From Pectobacterium brasiliense (lineage in GTDB: Bacteria; Pseudomonadota; Gammaproteobacteria; Enterobacterales; Enterobacteriaceae), in the NCBI RefSeq assembly GCF_013449685.1, contig NZ_JACDSF010000041.1, positions 458 to 40,456 on the forward strand: a stretch of DNA of 39,999 nt, in the 5' to 3' direction. Of the stretch, positions 7,997-14,850 are shown one piece after another. Positions within the stretch are counted from its first letter, which is position 1; every line of letters begins with the position of its first letter. The notes beneath the pieces were generated by a model. That model was not told the origin of the DNA. It made no database searches and was given only the letters and a program-made list of their open reading frames with translations. A program made the translations under genes and the position numbers.

Positions 7997-8692
7997 TTAT
8001 TTAAAGAAATTTGTTGTGAGTTCAGTGCCATCGTAGGATGCAATACCTACGTTTCCTGACTTAAAATCATTATAGGGTTGTATTGTTTGCATAAAAGAGG
8101 GGAGATACCCCAATCGAGGTTGAGCATGCGGCATCTTCTCAGGGTCTGGAAATAAAATAGGGCGGAATCCTATGTTTTTAAAATTTCCTATAGGGCCATA
8201 AAAATCCCATCGTTTTAATGCTTCTTCTTTACTCACTGGCCGTAATAAATAAAAAGGATTAGGAGTAGAAACCACTCGGTAAAAACCTAATAAATCTGAA
8301 ACAAGATCTTCCCCACTAAATCCACTATCTGTAACTAAATTGAATGGAAAAGAAGCCTGCATAGATTCAAACCGTTTCGCTACGGTGAGCATCATAGCAA
8401 GAGCAATGCGATGTCTTTCTTGAAGAGATCTTCCTTTTTTTATCCGCCACTTAATAAACCGGTTGATAGTGACACTTCTTCTGAGTCCAATCATGCCTTG
8501 TTTATAGGTAACATCGTAGTATGGCATTCCGTCTTCAGTATTCTCCCCGACATACATTTGTTGAATAATATCCTTAATGTCGTCCCCTTTCGCATGGCCT
8601 AAATCAATCCAACCTAGCACCTCGGTATAAATCAAGCCATATGTCACACCCGAGGCTTGTCGGCCATCAATGATTTCACTACGCACGCTCAT
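7997..8692 (-). CDS. DUF4056-like protein
   Basis: The protein has 231 residues. Two stretches resemble DUF4056 proteins (PF13265) as I remember them: 'YGLIYTEVLGWIDLGHAKGD' near the N-terminus, with the typical Gly-Trp/Phe-Ile-Asp-x-Gly/Ala-His core, and 'SGFSGEDLVSDLLGFYRVV' in the middle. Usual family members are longer and carry an N-terminal lipoprotein or secretion signal. Here the protein begins just before the first conserved block, and an in-frame TAA two codons upstream excludes extension, so this is a short or N-terminally truncated version. AAGGA precedes the ATG at suitable distance. Function of the family is unknown to me; the conserved Asp and His hint at a hydrolase-like site, which is inference. 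It heads a two-gene unit. Confidence 0.65.
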   Translation of the reverse strand: MSVRSEIIDGRQASGVTYGLIYTEVLGWIDLGHAKGDDIKDIIQQMYVGENTEDGMPYYDVTYKQGMIGLRRSVTINRFIKWRIKKGRSLQERHRIALAMMLTVAKRFESMQASFPFNLVTDSGFSGEDLVSDLLGFYRVVSTPNPFYLLRPVSKEEALKRWDFYGPIGNFKNIGFRPILFPDPEKMPHAQPRLGYLPSFMQTIQPYNDFKSGNVGIASYDGTELTTNFFK

Positions 8693-8777
8693 TATTTACA
8701 TTCCTTTGTTTTTTCATGAGGTTATTTAATTAATCACATTGCGATAATACGTTTATTTACAGATGAAACTCAAGGCA

Positions 8778-8976
8778 TTAAAGAATCCGCTCAGGTAAAC
8801 GCCCGCCACCTGCACCTCCCCCCATTTTGCTCAAGGTTTCTTTGGCGGCGGCGGGCAGGCCATCGTCGGTGATGATGCTGTCGAAGACGCTGAGCGGCGT
8901 GGCGAGATGGGTGGCGATGCGGCCGTATTTTGAGGTGTCGCATAGCAGTACGCACTTACTGCTGGCTGAACATCAC
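8778..8976 (-). pseudogene. Truncated duplicate of the DeoR regulator 3' end
   Basis: Bases 8820-8966 match 9927-10073 of the intact DeoR-type regulator gene over 147 positions with about 8 mismatches by my count. On the minus strand the fragment encodes 'CDTSKYGRIATHLATPLSVF' and 'SIITDDGLPAAAKETLSKMG', then diverges to a Gly-rich tail ending at a TAA at 8778-8780. At 8959-8976 the copy jumps to sequence found at 10431-10448 of the intact gene. The two join at CTGCTGGC, present at both 10066-10073 and 10431-10438, so a deletion of 365 bp between 8-bp direct repeats explains it. The helix-turn-helix and most of the sensor domain are missing. Confidence 0.85.
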
Positions 8977-9054
8977 GGCGTTTTTTGGGCGAAAACAAGC
9001 ATGGCATACGCGTATGACAGAAAAAACAACTGGAAAATGACGGGGAAATGGCAA
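8971..9054 (-). repeat. Degenerate second copy of the ugpB promoter region
   Basis: This stretch aligns with 6438-6518 almost without gaps (one extra base), at roughly three-quarters identity by eye. Shared blocks include CATCACGGCGTTTTTT and TATGACAGAAAAA (CATGACAGAAAAA in the first copy). Pho-box-like units survive on the minus strand: CCGTCATTTTC at 9033-9043 and CTGTCATACGC at 9010-9020, with a one-base expansion between units. It joins the DeoR fragment at a shared CATCAC. Any remaining promoter activity would point left, toward the DeoR fragment and the DUF4056-like gene. Confidence 0.7.
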
Positions 9055-9115
9055 AGAGAGGGAGAGATAAAAGCACCGATTAAACATACTATTTCGTGCC
9101 ACTACGATTGCACTA

Positions 9116-9159
9116 TTGCAGAAAACCCGTAATTTAGACTATAGTTATTATTACTAGTC
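9116..9159 (+). promoter_or_regulatory. Promoter and probable operator of the RelE/XRE pair
   Basis: TTGCAG (9116-9121) and TATAGT (9140-9145) are 18 bases apart and lie just upstream of the toxin GTG at 9177. An inverted repeat GACTA (9137-9141) / TAGTC (9155-9159) covers and follows the -10 element, a suitable place for autorepression by the XRE antitoxin. Assignment rests on pattern only. Confidence 0.45.
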
Positions 9160-9176
9160 ATGTTTAAGGATTAACC

Positions 9177-9602
9177 GTGGCGGTATACACAACTAAGCTC
9201 TTCGATAAAAAACTAAAAAGCGAAATACTTTCTGATAGTTATCTTTGTAAGATTGCTCATGAGGTGATGAATGGCCGTTTTGAGGGTGACCTTGGCGGTG
9301 GCGTGCTTAAAAAACGAATTGCATTGAATGCCGGAAAGAGTGCAGGAGCCAGAACAATCATCTTTTTCAAGCTGGGCTCTAATCTATTTTTTGCCGATGG
9401 ATGGAAAAAAAATCAGGTCAGGAAAGGCGTTAAAGAAATTCAAGATGATGAGCTGGCTGTTTATAAAGACATTGCTGGTGACCTATTTCAACTCACCGTT
9501 CAACAACTAGCTCAATTAGTAAAAGTGAAAGAACTACGAGAGGTGGAATGCGATGGCTGCAAAGATGAAAGAGCTACAGGAAATGGCGAAAAGCCTGCAT
9601 GA
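9177..9602 (+). CDS. RelE-like (PF06296 type) toxin
   Basis: This is the toxin of a reverse-order (toxin first) type II module. Its 141 residues contain the family core: 'GDLGGGVLKKRIAL', 'GKSAGARTIIFFKL', 'LFFADGWKKNQ' and a C-terminal 'DLFQLTVQQLAQLVK'. PF06296 proteins belong to the RelE/HigB group, which cleave mRNA at the ribosome; the target of this one is unknown. The start is a GTG, with AAGGA at 9166-9170 six bases upstream. The last 50 bases overlap the antitoxin gene, so the C-terminal 'VECDGCKDERATGNGEKPA' is encoded in the overlap and makes this protein slightly longer than is usual. No frameshift or missing core motif is visible, so the pair may be active. Confidence 0.85.
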   Translation: MAVYTTKLFDKKLKSEILSDSYLCKIAHEVMNGRFEGDLGGGVLKKRIALNAGKSAGARTIIFFKLGSNLFFADGWKKNQVRKGVKEIQDDELAVYKDIAGDLFQLTVQQLAQLVKVKELREVECDGCKDERATGNGEKPA

Positions 9603-9882
9603 ACATGGAGGTATCACTGATACCACGATGGAACACATCAATAATCGGGTTGCAGCAAGGGAATTCCGTGAACGCATTGAGCAAGCTCACGCAATGAGCG
9701 GAGCAGACATTCAGAACATGCGTTCCCGTTATAAAATGTCGCAATCTTCTTTAGCTTATGCTCTCAATATGTCCGTTGAGAGCGTCTCAAAATGGGAACG
9801 AAATGAGAAGAAACCCTCAGGGGCTGCACTACGTCTTCTCAATATAATCAACGAGAAAGGTCTGGATATTTTTGCCAGTTAG
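9553..9882 (+). CDS. XRE-family antitoxin of the RelE-like toxin
   Basis: The protein has 109 residues: a helical N-terminus, then a C-terminal helix-turn-helix of the XRE/HigA/NadS type, 'MSQSSLAYALNMSVESVSKW' followed by 'ERNEKKPSGAALRLLNIINE'. Such antitoxins bind the toxin and repress the shared promoter. The ATG at 9553 has GAGAGGTGGA just upstream, inside the toxin gene, and the 50-base overlap supports coupled translation. An ATG at 9565 could also serve. No terminator follows; the convergent DeoR gene ends 24 bases downstream. Confidence 0.88.
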   Translation: MAAKMKELQEMAKSLHEHGGITDTTMEHINNRVAAREFRERIEQAHAMSGADIQNMRSRYKMSQSSLAYALNMSVESVSKWERNEKKPSGAALRLLNIINEKGLDIFAS

Positions 9883-9905
9883 ACAAACAGACATAACCCC
9901 CTCCT

Positions 9906-10664
9906 TCACGCCACAAGCACCTCAACCCCCATTTTGCTCAAGGCGTCTTTAGCAGCGGCGGGCAGGCCGTCGTCGGTGATGATGCTGTCGAAGACGCTGA
10001 GCGGCGTGGCGAGATGGGTGGCGATGCGGCCGTATTTTGAGGTGTCGCATAGCAGGATGCATTTACTGCTGGCGTCTACCGCCGCGCGTTTCACGACCAC
10101 TTTGTCTTCATTCGGCGTGGACAGCCCGCGCAGGCTCCAGGAAGACGCGGAAATAAACGCAATATCGATAAACAGGTTGCGCAGCGCCTGTGCCACCGCT
10201 TCGCCAATGCAGGAGCGGTTTTCCCGACACAGCGTGCCGCCCGTGTGGATCATGCGGCACTGGCTGGACTCAATCAGAAAGGCAGCAATCACAAAGTCGT
10301 TGGTGACAATCAGCAGATCGTCACGATCGGCCAGTTCGCGCGCCAGCGATAGCGTGGTAGTGCCCGCATCCAGATAAATGCAGCTATTGAACGGGATATG
10401 CTGCGCCGCCAGTTTACCAATTGCCTCTTTCTGCTGGCTGAACATCACTGATTTATCCTGATGCGACGGCTCAATCGCCAGCCGTTCAGGCGAGCGCACA
10501 CCGCCGGAGACACTCAGCAGCAGGCCGTCCTGCTCCAGCTTTTGCACATCGCGCCGTACCGTCATGTGCGACACGCCCAGTCGCTCGGTCAGTTCGTTAA
10601 TGCTTACCGCACCGCGCTCGGCGATCAGCGCCAGAATCTGTTGATGACGTTCTACTGGAATCAC
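9906..10664 (-). CDS. ygbI: DeoR-family regulator of the threonate operon (YgbI-like)
   Basis: From a GTG at 10664 the protein has 252 residues and begins '(M)IPVERHQQILALIAE', the normal start of DeoR repressors. The N-terminal winged helix-turn-helix (about residues 5-58) includes 'VSINELTERLGVSHMTVRRD'. The C-terminal DeoR sensor domain shows 'YLDAGTTTLSLARELADRDD', 'HTGGTLCRENRSCIGEAVAQ' and 'LLCDTSKYGR', the sugar-phosphate-binding fold. The longest frame reaches 10733, but its first 23 residues are unlike the family and extend into the promoter region. The gene is divergent from ltnD-otnKCI-ygbN, as ygbI is from ygbJKLMN in E. coli, so it probably senses a pathway intermediate and represses the operon. 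The 3' end exists again as a truncated copy at 8778-8976. Confidence 0.88.
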   Translation of the reverse strand: MIPVERHQQILALIAERGAVSINELTERLGVSHMTVRRDVQKLEQDGLLLSVSGGVRSPERLAIEPSHQDKSVMFSQQKEAIGKLAAQHIPFNSCIYLDAGTTTLSLARELADRDDLLIVTNDFVIAAFLIESSQCRMIHTGGTLCRENRSCIGEAVAQALRNLFIDIAFISASSWSLRGLSTPNEDKVVVKRAAVDASSKCILLCDTSKYGRIATHLATPLSVFDSIITDDGLPAAAKDALSKMGVEVLVA

Positions 10665-10911
10665 GCTATCCGTTCCCTGTTTGATTGTGCTGGTCTGATA
10701 AATAGGGGGGCTGATAAATATTGTGAGAAACACCCCGTTTGATGACGATAATTATCATAAATTCACGTCATAAACCACGCCAGACATAACAACCTTTCTC
10801 ATCACTCAATGCCAAAATAGAAATAATATACTGATATGTAAAGATAATAATGGAAATCACCTTCCCAGCGAGGTTCAACTACACTGAATCATCACGATCT
10901 CAATGTTAATT

Positions 10912-10931
10912 TATGTGATAAAAATCACCAC
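10912..10931 (+). promoter_or_regulatory. CRP-cAMP site of the threonate operon
   Basis: TGTGA (10914-10918) and TCACC (10925-10929) are separated by six bases, an almost complete CRP half-site pair. A TATATT -10 element lies at 10951-10956, which places the likely transcription start near 10963 and the centre of the site at about -41.5. That is a class II activating position and agrees with the poor -35 element (CCACAA at 10928-10933). It implies glucose repression of threonate use. Confidence 0.75.
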
Positions 10932-10934
10932 AAT

Positions 10935-10972
10935 TTGTTCTGGTAGTCCTTATATTTAACACCAGAGAACAA
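10935..10972 (+). promoter_or_regulatory. Inverted repeat over the ltnD -10 region, probable YgbI operator
   Basis: TTGTTCTGGT (10935-10944) is mirrored by ACCAGAGAACAA (10961-10972), matching except for a two-base insertion. The arms flank the -10 element TATATT and cover the likely start of transcription. A DeoR-type repressor bound here would block RNA polymerase. Assignment to YgbI is inferred from divergent gene position. Confidence 0.5.
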
Positions 10973-11002
10973 AAAATCACTAATTTTAACAAGGCAACCA
11001 CG

Positions 11003-11917
11003 ATGAAAAAGACTTCTGATTATGCTGTCGCCGTTATCGGTCTGGGTTCCATGGGCTTTGGCGCTGCGGCGTCCTGCATCAACGCTGGCCTGACGACATA
11101 CGGTGTCGATATCAATCCGCAGGCACTGGAACGCTTACGTCAGGCGGGTGCGGCGCAGGCTGACACACGTATTGATGCCTTCGCTGACAAGCTGGATGCC
11201 GTCGTGCTGCTGGTGGTGAACGCCGCGCAGGTTAACGGGATTCTGTTCGGTGAGCCGCTGGTCGCAGCGAAACTCAAGCCCGGCACCGTGGTCATGGTGT
11301 CCTCCACGATCTCCGCGCAGGATGCCAAAAACATTGAACAGCGTCTGGCTGAGCATCAGCTCATCATGCTGGATGCACCGGTATCCGGCGGTGCGGTGAA
11401 AGCCGCCGCAGGCGATATGACGGTGATGGCATCCGGTTCCGATCTGGCTTTTGAGAAACTGAAACCCGTGCTCGACGCCGTCGCCGGCAAGGTCTACCGC
11501 ATCGGTGAAGAGATCGGGTTGGGTGCGACCGTTAAAATTATCCACCAGCTGTTGGCAGGCGTACACATCGCCGCCGGCGCAGAAGCGATGGCGCTGGCCG
11601 CGCGTGCGGATATCCCGTTGGATATTATGTACGACGTGGTGACCAACGCTGCCGGGAATTCCTGGATGTTTGAAAACCGCATGCGCCACGTTGTGGACGG
11701 CGACTACACGCCTAAATCCGCCGTTGATATCTTCGTGAAAGATCTGGGGCTGGTCACCGACACCGCCAAATCTCTCCATTTCCCGCTGCCGCTGGCCTCC
11801 ACGGCATTCAACATGTTTACCGCCGCCAGCAACGCCGGATTCGGTAAAGAAGACGACAGCGCGGTCATCAAGATTTTTAACGGCATTACGCTGCCGGAAA
11901 AGAAGGAGGCACCATGA
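11003..11917 (+). CDS. ltnD: L-threonate dehydrogenase LtnD
   Basis: LtnD oxidises L-threonate to 2-oxo-tetronate with NAD+, the first step of the pathway encoded here. The 304-residue protein (E. coli YgbJ about 302) is a 3-hydroxyisobutyrate dehydrogenase family enzyme. It has the Rossmann loop GLGSMG at 13-18, the substrate-binding 'DAPVSGGAVKAAAGDMTVMA' at 124-143 and the catalytic lysine at 178 in 'GATVKIIHQLL'. It is the first gene of the operon, behind the CRP-dependent promoter, and overlaps otnK by four bases (ATGA). Family members differ in sugar-acid specificity; the complete otnKCI set behind it makes the threonate/erythronate assignment strong. Confidence 0.92.
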   Translation: MKKTSDYAVAVIGLGSMGFGAAASCINAGLTTYGVDINPQALERLRQAGAAQADTRIDAFADKLDAVVLLVVNAAQVNGILFGEPLVAAKLKPGTVVMVSSTISAQDAKNIEQRLAEHQLIMLDAPVSGGAVKAAAGDMTVMASGSDLAFEKLKPVLDAVAGKVYRIGEEIGLGATVKIIHQLLAGVHIAAGAEAMALAARADIPLDIMYDVVTNAAGNSWMFENRMRHVVDGDYTPKSAVDIFVKDLGLVTDTAKSLHFPLPLASTAFNMFTAASNAGFGKEDDSAVIKIFNGITLPEKKEAP

Positions 11918-13188
11918 TCAAGCTAGGTGTGATTGCCGACGATTTTACCGGCGCCACAGATATCGCCAGCTTTCTGGTGAACAACGGGCTGCCGACCGTG
12001 CAGCTCAACGGCGTACCGCCGTCCGATTTTAAGGTCGACACGCAGGCCGTGGTGATTAGTCTGAAGTCACGTTCTTGCCCGGCGGAACAGGCCGTGGCGG
12101 ATTCACTCAAGGCGCTGGCTTGGCTGCAACAGCAGGGCTGCCAGCAGTTCTACTTTAAATATTGTTCCACCTTCGACAGCACCGCGAAAGGCAACATCGG
12201 TCCGGTGACCGATGCGCTGTTAGAGCAGCTCGGCGAAACGCAAACCATCATCTCTCCGGCGCTGCCGGTGAACGGCAGAACCGTCTATCAGGGTCATTTA
12301 TTCGTGATGGATCAGCTGTTATCTGAATCCGGAATGCGCCACCATCCCGTCACGCCGATGACGGACAGCAACCTGATGCGCGTCATGGAACAGCAGGCAG
12401 CCGGACGTTGCGGGCTGGTGCCGTATGCCGTGATGGATCAGGGTGCAGAGGCAGTTAAGCAGCGGCTGACGCAGTTGAAAGAACAAGGCATACGCTATGT
12501 GGTGCTGGATACGCTGAACGAACAGCATCTGTTAACGCAGGGCGAGGCGCTGCGCGATATGAAGCTGGTCACCGGGGGTTCCGGCCTGGCGATTGGCCTG
12601 GCACGCCAACTGGCAGACTCAACAAAACAAACCGGTTCCGCCACCGAGGCAGGTAAGCCACAATCCGGCGCAGGCGTTGTACTGTCCGGTTCCTGTTCGG
12701 TGATGACCAACAAGCAGGTCGCTCACTACCTGAAACAGGCAGCGGGCCGCGCGATTGATGTCGCGCGCTGCTTAGAAAGCAATGACGCTCAGCAAGCCTA
12801 CGTGCAGGAATTGGCTGACTGGGTGAAGGCGCATCGTGAGGACGCGCTCGCACCGCTGCTGTACGCCACTTCATCACCCGATGAACTAGCGCAGATTCAG
12901 CAGCGCTGGGGCGCAGAAGCCAGCAGTCAGGCGGTGGAGAAACTGTTTGCCGCCGTCGCCCGCCAGCTTCAGCAGGATGGCTTCCAGCGCTTCATCATCG
13001 CGGGCGGGGAAACCTCCAGCATCGTGGTGCAAACGCTGGGCATTCACGCGTTCCATATCGGGCCGTCCATTTCTCCCGGCGTGCCGTGGGTGCGTTCGAC
13101 CAATCATCCACTCTCGCTGGCGTTGAAATCCGGCAATTTCGGTGATGAAGACTTCTTTGCCCGCGCCCAAAAGGAGTTTGCTGCATGA
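11914..13188 (+). CDS. otnK: 3-oxo-tetronate 4-kinase OtnK
   Basis: OtnK phosphorylates 3-oxo-tetronate at O4 using ATP. It belongs to the four-carbon acid sugar kinase family formerly called DUF1537. The 424-residue protein has the N-terminal sugar-binding domain with 'GVIADDFTGATDIASFL' at 5-21, and a C-terminal nucleotide-binding domain with 'AGGETSSIVVQTLGIHAFHI' and 'SISPGVPWV'. Its length agrees with E. coli YgbK (about 420). It overlaps both neighbours by four bases (ATGA at each end), showing tight translational coupling in the order dehydrogenase-kinase-decarboxylase. AAGGAGG precedes the start. Confidence 0.93.
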   Translation: MIKLGVIADDFTGATDIASFLVNNGLPTVQLNGVPPSDFKVDTQAVVISLKSRSCPAEQAVADSLKALAWLQQQGCQQFYFKYCSTFDSTAKGNIGPVTDALLEQLGETQTIISPALPVNGRTVYQGHLFVMDQLLSESGMRHHPVTPMTDSNLMRVMEQQAAGRCGLVPYAVMDQGAEAVKQRLTQLKEQGIRYVVLDTLNEQHLLTQGEALRDMKLVTGGSGLAIGLARQLADSTKQTGSATEAGKPQSGAGVVLSGSCSVMTNKQVAHYLKQAAGRAIDVARCLESNDAQQAYVQELADWVKAHREDALAPLLYATSSPDELAQIQQRWGAEASSQAVEKLFAAVARQLQQDGFQRFIIAGGETSSIVVQTLGIHAFHIGPSISPGVPWVRSTNHPLSLALKSGNFGDEDFFARAQKEFAA

Positions 13189-13841
13189 GTGAAAAACACC
13201 ACAGCACCGAGGCGGCGCTAAACAGCGAACAACGCGCACGCGCGGAAATGGTCAAGCTGGGCGCGTCCTTTTTCCAGCGCGGCTATGCCACCGGTTCCGC
13301 AGGCAACCTCTCACTGTTACTGGATGACGGCACGCTGCTGGCAACGCCGACCGGCTCCTGCCTTGGCGAACTGGATGCCGAGCGGCTGTCCAAAGTTAGC
13401 CTGAGCGGCGAGTGGATCTCCGGGGATAAGCCGTCGAAAGAGGTTAGCTTTCATCTGTCGATTTACCGTAACGATCCTGACTGCAAAGCGATTGTCCACC
13501 TGCACAGCACTTACCTGACGGCGCTCTCGTGTCTGGAAGGGTTGGACACGCAGGATGCCATCAAGCCGTTCACACCTTATGTGGTCATGCGCGTCGGTAA
13601 AGTGCCCGTCGTGCCTTATTACCGCCCCGGCGATGCCCGGCTCGGTGAAGATCTGGCGAAGCTGGCCTCGCGCTACAAGGCGTTCTTATTGGCTAACCAC
13701 GGCCCTGTCGTCACTGGTAAAGATCTGCGAGCGGCGGCGGACAACATGGAAGAGCTGGAAGAAACCGCCAAGCTGATTTTTATTCTCGGCGATCGAAAAA
13801 TTCGCTACCTCACCGCTGACGATATTGCAGAGCTATCTTGA
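13185..13841 (+). CDS. otnC: 3-oxo-tetronate 4-phosphate decarboxylase OtnC
   Basis: OtnC is a class II aldolase-fold enzyme that decarboxylates 3-oxo-tetronate 4-phosphate to dihydroxyacetone phosphate, which enters glycolysis. The 218-residue protein shows the zinc ligands His105 and His107 in 'IVHLHSTYLTALS' and His172 in 'LLANHGPVV', plus the acid Glu86 in 'PSKEVSFHLSIYR'. 'GSAGNLSLLLDDG' at 38-50 is the phosphate-binding region of the family. The start overlaps the otnK stop (ATGA); the next gene follows after 33 bases. The first eight residues (SEKHHSTE) are a weakly conserved extension relative to E. coli YgbL. Confidence 0.92.
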   Translation: MSEKHHSTEAALNSEQRARAEMVKLGASFFQRGYATGSAGNLSLLLDDGTLLATPTGSCLGELDAERLSKVSLSGEWISGDKPSKEVSFHLSIYRNDPDCKAIVHLHSTYLTALSCLEGLDTQDAIKPFTPYVVMRVGKVPVVPYYRPGDARLGEDLAKLASRYKAFLLANHGPVVTGKDLRAAADNMEELEETAKLIFILGDRKIRYLTADDIAELS

Positions 13842-13874
13842 TGAGCCATTTTTTGCTGAGCCAAGGAGTTAACC

Positions 13875-14663
13875 ATGCCTAAGTTTGCTGCCAATCTTTC
13901 TATGCTGTTTACCGATGTGCCGTTTCTCGACCGTTTTAAAGCCGCTGCCGATGAGGGTTTCACCTCGGTTGAGTACCTGTTTCCTTATGACTATCCGGCA
14001 CCGCTGCTAGCGGAAAAGCTGCGGGAAAATGGCCTGAAGCAGGTGTTATTCAATACCGCGCCCGGCAATATTGCTGCGGGTGAATGGGGCGTTTCTGCGC
14101 TGCCCGACCGCATTGAAGATGCCCGCTGGGATATCGATAACGCGCTGGAATATGCGCTAGCACTCAACTGCCCGTCGGTGTTGGTGATGGGGGGCGTCGT
14201 GCCGCCCGGTGAAGACCGCGCGGCCTATCAGCAAACCTTTATCGATAACCTGCGCTATGCCGCCGATAAATTTGCGCCGCACGGCATCAATATCATGATT
14301 GAGGCGCTGAGTGCGAAAGTGAAACCGAATTATCTGTTCGCCAGTCAGTATCAGGCGCTGGAATTAGCCAATCTGATCGACCGACCGAATGTGTATATCC
14401 AGTTGGATTTCTTCCACGCGCAGATTGTCGATGGCAATCTGACGCAAATTATTCACGATTTGGCTGACCGTATCGGACATATTCAAATTGCTTCAGTTCC
14501 TGCGCGACATGAACCCGATGAAGGGGAAATTAATTATCCGTTCATCTTTGCCGAATTGGATCGCGTGAATTATTCCGGCTGGGTTGGCTGTGAATATAAC
14601 CCACGCGGTAAAACGGAAGACGGATTGGGATGGGCTAAACCTTGGCTGGAGAAAAAACACTAA
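13875..14663 (+). CDS. otnI: 2-oxo-tetronate isomerase OtnI
   Basis: OtnI converts 2-oxo-tetronate, the LtnD product, to 3-oxo-tetronate, the OtnK substrate, and so links the two enzymes. The 262-residue protein is of the hydroxypyruvate-isomerase-like xylose isomerase TIM-barrel type (PF01261): '[20 protein letters not shown]' at the start, '[20 protein letters not shown]' with a metal-ligand Glu, '[16 protein letters not shown]' with a metal-ligand Asp and His, and '[18 protein letters not shown]' with the last Glu. Length agrees with YgbM (about 258). AAGGAGTTAACC precedes the ATG. A hairpin and a 187-bp gap separate it from ygbN. Confidence 0.92.
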   Translation: MPKFAANLSMLFTDVPFLDRFKAAADEGFTSVEYLFPYDYPAPLLAEKLRENGLKQVLFNTAPGNIAAGEWGVSALPDRIEDARWDIDNALEYALALNCPSVLVMGGVVPPGEDRAAYQQTFIDNLRYAADKFAPHGINIMIEALSAKVKPNYLFASQYQALELANLIDRPNVYIQLDFFHAQIVDGNLTQIIHDLADRIGHIQIASVPARHEPDEGEINYPFIFAELDRVNYSGWVGCEYNPRGKTEDGLGWAKPWLEKKH

Positions 14664-14739
14664 TTCACTTATCCAGGATAATAATGTCAACACCAGAAAC
14701 ATAGTCGTTAGACGCGAATAAATAAAAAAGAATAAGTCA

Positions 14740-14764
14740 GACTCCTGTATATATTGCAGGAGTC
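14740..14764 (+). other. Perfect 8-bp hairpin between otnI and ygbN
   Basis: GACTCCTG and CAGGAGTC pair perfectly around a 9-base AT-rich loop. On the plus strand no T-run follows directly. On the minus strand a T-rich tract follows about seven bases after the stem. It may stabilise the 3' end of the enzyme message and lower ygbN expression, or end stray antisense transcripts. Full termination would cut the permease from the operon promoter. Confidence 0.5.
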
Positions 14765-14850
14765 GAGGCATCCCTTTATTCAAATAACAAACAGATACCC
14801 ACTACCTTTTCAGCCTCTGAATTGAAAAATGGGTCAATGAGGATAAGAAC

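Larger units (their letters stand above)
8693..9176. other. Intergenic mosaic without an intact gene
   Basis: This 484-bp stretch between the DUF4056-like gene and the RelE-type toxin holds, left to right, an AT-rich leader of the DUF4056-like gene (8693-8777), the DeoR fragment, the degenerate ugpB-promoter copy, and the promoter of the RelE/XRE pair. A minus-strand frame at 8831-9076 crosses these unrelated pieces in the wrong frame for the DeoR fragment and is not a gene. Confidence 0.7.

Noticed and set aside
8831-9076. Minus-strand frame of 81 codons in the 8.8-9.1 kb region
   Set aside because: It crosses the DeoR fragment in the wrong frame and the junction with the ugpB-promoter copy, so it is built from unrelated pieces.
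10747-10756. GATAATTATC palindrome as a Fur box
   Set aside because: Only about half of the 19-bp Fur consensus is matched and no iron-related gene is near.
11135-11779. Minus-strand frame of 214 codons opposite ltnD
   Set aside because: The opposite strand encodes a complete dehydrogenase with all motifs; this is a shadow.
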